22,091 bases of DNA, taken from the NCBI GenBank assembly GCA_905213895.1, contig CAJMKE010000023.1, positions 1-22,091 of the forward strand. The letters run 5' to 3'. The stretch comes from an uncultured Alistipes sp. (GTDB lineage Bacteria > Bacteroidota > Bacteroidia > Bacteroidales > Rikenellaceae). Under the pieces are notes generated by a model. It made no database searches, had not been told where the DNA came from, and saw nothing but the letters and a program-made list of their open reading frames with translations. A program made the position numbers and the translations under genes. Of the stretch, positions 19,130-22,091 are shown piece after piece; position 1 is the stretch's first letter, and each line of letters begins with the position of its first letter.

Positions 19130-20687
19130 TGTTATCCTTTTTGTTTGCTCCTATTATCACTATTCTGTGGTTGCCGACCTCGGCTGCGACTTCCCTGCCC
19201 GAGAGCCATTCGGCGAACTCCTTGTCGCGCCGCGGCTGCCGGTCGTCCACGAAAAGCACCGTCGGTCGCTCTGCGGCTTCGAGTTCCGCCACCGACTCCA
19301 TGCGGTGCGGCACGCTGCCTAAAAATACGTCCATGTTGTCGGCGTACTTGATTTTGTAGTGGGCGTACTCGCCGATGCCGAGCGTCCGCGCCTTCTCGCA
19401 CAGACTTTCGTAGCCGAGATACGGATTGAAATACGGAATCGCCGTCGTGGCGAGCGCGACCGTGGCGACAAATGCCCACGAAGCCGTTACCGCACCTCTC
19501 GACGCCTTGTCGTGCAGCACGTCGCTCAAACCCCAGATGCCGCCTGCGGAGAGTACCGTTGCCGACGCATAGATGCAGAACAGCGTCCATGCGGGCATTT
19601 CGCCGAATTTGCCGAAGTGCAGGACTATCGGCACGGCGACGAGCGCGGCGGCGAATACGACGCACGGAAATGCGGCGGCGAACTTGACGTACCGTCTGTT
19701 TTCGAGCCGGCGCATCCACATCGCGCACAGATAGACGACGAACGGATACATCGGAATCAGGTATATGTCGAGTTTCGCGCTGACTGCCGACAGCATCGCG
19801 AGCGTTGCGGATATGGTGGCGATGAAGAACCGTTCGGTGTCGGTGCAGACGAATTTCTTGCGCAGTCCCGCAATGAACGTCGCGATATAGAGCAGCGACC
19901 ACGGCAGCATCACGAGCGGCAGGCGCACGATGTAGAACCACAGCGGTGCCTTGTGATGGAACGAATCGATGCCGCGACCGACCGTCTGGCGGAACAGCAG
20001 GTCGGAGATATACTCTTTGCCCCCTTCGGCGTAGACCGCACCCCACCAAGCGGCGCAGAGGAGAACGAGGATGCCCAGTTGCCGCCAGCCGAAGTAGCGA
20101 CCGAACGTGCGCAGTTCGCGTTTCCATGCGAGGAATGCGGCTATCGATGCCAGCGGAATCATCACTCCGTAGGGACCCTTTGTGAACAGTGCCATGAAGA
20201 TGTAAACAGGCAGCAGCCACCTTTCGCGCGGCGCGGCGATGCCGTTGTACATTCGGAAGAAGGTGTAGAGCGACAGCACGATGAAGAATGTCATCAGCAT
20301 GTCCATGCGCAGTACCATTCCCGCGCCGATGAACATTCCCGTGGTGGCGAGCATCATGTCGGCAGCGTAGGTGTTCGGGTGGTCGCACTCCATGCGCATC
20401 CAGCGGTTCATCACCGCCATGACGCCTACCATCGGCAGCAGGCTGAACAGCCCGACGAACCACATGTTGAAATCACCGAACAGCAGTTTCGACAGCATCA
20501 CAATCCACAGATACAACGGCGGCTTGTCGGCGTATGCCGCGCCGTGGTTGTAGAACGTGAACCACGTGCCGTTGTCTATCGCCTCCTGGGCGATGCTGAT
20601 ATATTTGAGTTCGTTCGCGACCGTGTAGTCCCTGACGAGAAACGGCAGCGAAAGCAGCAGCAGAATTATGACGTGTCTTGGCTTCAT
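19122..20687 (-). CDS. GT83/ArnT-like integral-membrane glycosyltransferase
   Basis: A 521-residue protein, first gene of the operon. The N-terminus has a membrane helix, then the luminal loop motif RDYTVANELKYISIAQEAID (19-38) and YADKPPLYLWIVMLSKLLFG (52-71), the layout of ArnT and other PMT-type transferases. About ten hydrophobic segments follow, and the C-terminal soluble tail (about 440-521) contains a beta-alpha domain (TVLFVDDRQPRRDKEFAEWL). These enzymes take sugar from undecaprenyl phosphate and add it to lipid A or another periplasmic acceptor. A longer frame starting at 20918 with TTG would cross the promoter at 20727-20758; MKPRHVII (20687) is the start. Confidence 0.88.
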   Translation of the reverse strand: MKPRHVIILLLLSLPFLVRDYTVANELKYISIAQEAIDNGTWFTFYNHGAAYADKPPLYLWIVMLSKLLFGDFNMWFVGLFSLLPMVGVMAVMNRWMRMECDHPNTYAADMMLATTGMFIGAGMVLRMDMLMTFFIVLSLYTFFRMYNGIAAPRERWLLPVYIFMALFTKGPYGVMIPLASIAAFLAWKRELRTFGRYFGWRQLGILVLLCAAWWGAVYAEGGKEYISDLLFRQTVGRGIDSFHHKAPLWFYIVRLPLVMLPWSLLYIATFIAGLRKKFVCTDTERFFIATISATLAMLSAVSAKLDIYLIPMYPFVVYLCAMWMRRLENRRYVKFAAAFPCVVFAAALVAVPIVLHFGKFGEMPAWTLFCIYASATVLSAGGIWGLSDVLHDKASRGAVTASWAFVATVALATTAIPYFNPYLGYESLCEKARTLGIGEYAHYKIKYADNMDVFLGSVPHRMESVAELEAAERPTVLFVDDRQPRRDKEFAEWLSGREVAAEVGNHRIVIIGANKKDNNE

Positions 20688-20726
20688 GTCGCACGCGGAG
20701 CATCTCCGCACAATCCTTATTATCGA

Positions 20727-20758
20727 CAAATTTACGACATATTGATAAATTCGGCAAA
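20727..20758 (-). promoter_or_regulatory. Promoter of the GT83-GT2-LAB_N operon
   Basis: On the minus strand TTTG (20755-20758), a 20-nt gap, then TAAATTTG (20727-20734), 40 nt before the ATG. Confidence 0.82.
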
Positions 20759-20830
20759 TAAAATCGACGGTTTTATCGCTCCCGCAGTGCGGCGGATGCG
20801 AATAAATGCGCGAACATAACGCGCGATTTA

Positions 20831-20862
20831 TTTGCTTCTGCGCCCGTCTTGTATTATCTTTG
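20831..20862 (+). promoter_or_regulatory. Promoter of the DHOD-like gene
   Basis: TTTG (20831-20834), a 20-nt gap, then TATCTTTG (20855-20862). Transcription should start near 20867, leaving a leader of about 60 nt. Confidence 0.82.
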
Positions 20863-20929
20863 CCATGATAAAAGGATATTTCATTGCCGGTTGCCGCATT
20901 CGGGAACGGCAGTGGCAAACATGGAGAAT

Positions 20930-21907
20930 ATGGATAATCTTAAAACTCAATTCGCAGGATTGGCTTTGCGCAATCCCATTATAGTCAGCAGTTGCGGTCG
21001 CACGGCGAAAGCCGAAAACAACAGGGCGTTCGAGGAGGCGGGAGCGGCTGCCGTCGTCCTGAAATCGCTGTTCGAGGAGAATATATCGCTGCAAGCCGAC
21101 TCGATGACCGACGGATTCGGGCATACCGAAGCCGCCGACTACATGCATGGCTACCTGCGCTCGAGCATGCTGCACGAGTACATCGAACTGATTCGCGAGA
21201 GCAAGCGTCTGTGTACGATTCCGATTATCGCGAGCATCAACTGTTACAGTGCCGGCGAGTGGGCGAATTTCGCGGAAGTTATCGAGAAGGCTGGTGCCGA
21301 TGCGCTGGAACTCAACGTTATGGACATCTGCACGGCGAAAGAGTATGCCGCAGGCGATTTCGAGCGCAAGCATATCGAGATTCTCGATGCCGTGCGCAAA
21401 ATCGTGAAGATGCCGGTTATCGTCAAACTCGGCTCCAATCTGTCGAATCCGGTGAACCTTGCCGAACGCCTCTACGCCCACGGCGCGAATGCGGTCGTGC
21501 TGTTCAACCGCTTCTATCAGACCGATATAGACATAGAGAAGATGGAATATTCGTCGGGCAGCGTGTTCAGTGCCGCGACCGACCTCGCCGCTCCGCTCCG
21601 CTGGACGGGCATCGTATCGGCGGCGGTACGCAACGTCGATATTGCGGTTTCGGGCGGTGTGCATGACGGCGCGGCTGTCGTCAAGTCGGTTCTCGCCGGC
21701 GCATCCGCAGTCGAGGTTTGCAGCGCACTGTACCAAAACGGCAATGAATGGATTGGCTCGACGCTCGAATATCTCGCGGGCTGGATGCAGTTGCATAACT
21801 TCGCGTCCGTGCAGGAGTTCCGCGGACGTCTGAATGCCGCCGACCCGGCACACGCTTCGCGGCTCGAACGCACGCAGTTCCTCCGCTATTTCGAGGCTGT
21901 GAAATAG
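20930..21907 (+). CDS. Dihydroorotate dehydrogenase-like FMN protein
   Basis: A 325-residue TIM-barrel flavoprotein related to class 1 PyrD: MDNLKTQFAGLALRNPIIVS, a lysine in VLKSLFEE (Lys45), ADALELNV (124-130), MPVIVKLGSN with Lys166, and the phosphate-binding SGGVHDG (241-247). In true class 1A enzymes ELNLSCPN carries the catalytic Cys; here the sequence is ELNVMDICTAKEY, so the proton-transfer loop is replaced. It is therefore a DHOD-like protein of the sort widespread in Bacteroidetes, and a pyrimidine role is not certain. ATG at 20921 (MENMDNLK) is the alternative start; I prefer 20930 since family members begin about here. A frame open from 20849 crosses the promoter. Confidence 0.87.
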   Translation: MDNLKTQFAGLALRNPIIVSSCGRTAKAENNRAFEEAGAAAVVLKSLFEENISLQADSMTDGFGHTEAADYMHGYLRSSMLHEYIELIRESKRLCTIPIIASINCYSAGEWANFAEVIEKAGADALELNVMDICTAKEYAAGDFERKHIEILDAVRKIVKMPVIVKLGSNLSNPVNLAERLYAHGANAVVLFNRFYQTDIDIEKMEYSSGSVFSAATDLAAPLRWTGIVSAAVRNVDIAVSGGVHDGAAVVKSVLAGASAVEVCSALYQNGNEWIGSTLEYLAGWMQLHNFASVQEFRGRLNAADPAHASRLERTQFLRYFEAVK

Positions 21908-21915
21908 ATTACGGA

Positions 21916-21957
21916 CGGGAGCGGGGCATGTTGCAGCCCCGCTCCGCCCGCTTTTTT
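21916..21957 (+). terminator. Terminator of the DHOD-like gene
   Basis: GGAGCGGGG (21918-21926) pairs with CCCCGCTCC (21937-21945), 10-nt loop, then CGCCCGCTTTTTTCG. Confidence 0.88.
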
Positions 21958-21988
21958 CGAGATTTTTCGAATAAAAGGGCGGCAAAAA

Positions 21989-22019
21989 TTTGATAAATGG
22001 ATTTTTTGTGCTATTTTTG
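21989..22019 (+). promoter_or_regulatory. Promoter of tRNA-Thr
   Basis: TTTG (21989-21992), a 19-nt gap, then TATTTTTG (22012-22019), 21 nt before the tRNA. Confidence 0.78.
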
Positions 22020-22040
22020 CACCGCTTTAATAAGCAAAAT

Positions 22041-22091
<51 letters not shown>

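Noticed and set aside
20688..20918. Upstream extension of the GT83-like protein
   Set aside because: It begins with TTG, crosses a strong promoter, and precedes a normal membrane-protein start at 20687.

Overview
The window looks like Bacteroidales chromosome, most plausibly Alistipes or another Rikenellaceae. The reasons are the GC-rich coding DNA, repeated promoters of the Bacteroidetes type (-33 TTTG, 19-20 nt gap, -7 TAnnTTTG), the absence of clear Shine-Dalgarno sites, and family content (SusD-less Bacteroidetes lipoproteins, OprO/P-type porin, DHOD-like protein, rpmF-plsX block). The genus is an inference; no rRNA is present. Nothing looks like a prophage, integrase, transposase or CRISPR array.

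Layout from left to right. 1-248: C-terminal end of a sigma-54 activator (AAA+ part). 305-2411 (minus): nhaC-HAD phosphatase operon. 2412-2993: repeat-rich stretch with tRNA-Arg(CCT). 2994-5273: large surface lipoprotein with a C9 tract in its signal peptide. 5473-8924 (minus): PHP phosphoesterase and a two-domain S41 peptidase, each with its own promoter. 9261-10993 (minus): yceD-rpmF-plsX. 11150-11578: unknown small protein. 11629-12230 (minus): flavin reductase broken by a 2-bp shift. 12422-15371: glycoside-hydrolase-like lipoprotein (DUF4015 type) and an OprO/P-like porin. 15434-16370 (minus): XRE-like regulator plus small secreted protein. 16551-17486: AraC-type regulator. 17757-20687 (minus): a tightly overlapping operon of a GT83/ArnT-like transferase, a GT2 polyprenyl-phosphate sugar transferase and a tandem LAB_N membrane protein. 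20930-21907: DHOD-like flavoprotein. 22041-end: start of tRNA-Thr(GGT).

How genes work together. The 17757-20687 operon has the parts of a lipid-A or envelope sugar-modification route: load a sugar on a lipid carrier, flip it, transfer it on the periplasmic side. The LAB_N protein is the only candidate for the flip step. The yceD-rpmF-plsX block is the classic ribosome/phospholipid cluster, but fabH does not follow and a hairpin terminator separates rpmF from plsX.

The most unusual signal is between genes. Nine loci carry a 9-bp, nearly self-complementary module (variants of CCTTAAAGT / CTTTAAGGT), mostly at 3' ends of genes, several folding into 11-18 bp stems followed by T runs. They look like a family of modular terminators. 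A second repeat family is an extended promoter carrying the invariant core TTATTCGTATCTT (three copies, each driving a different gene), and a third is a 43-bp palindromic element (two copies), one of which appears to sit inside a promoter repeat.
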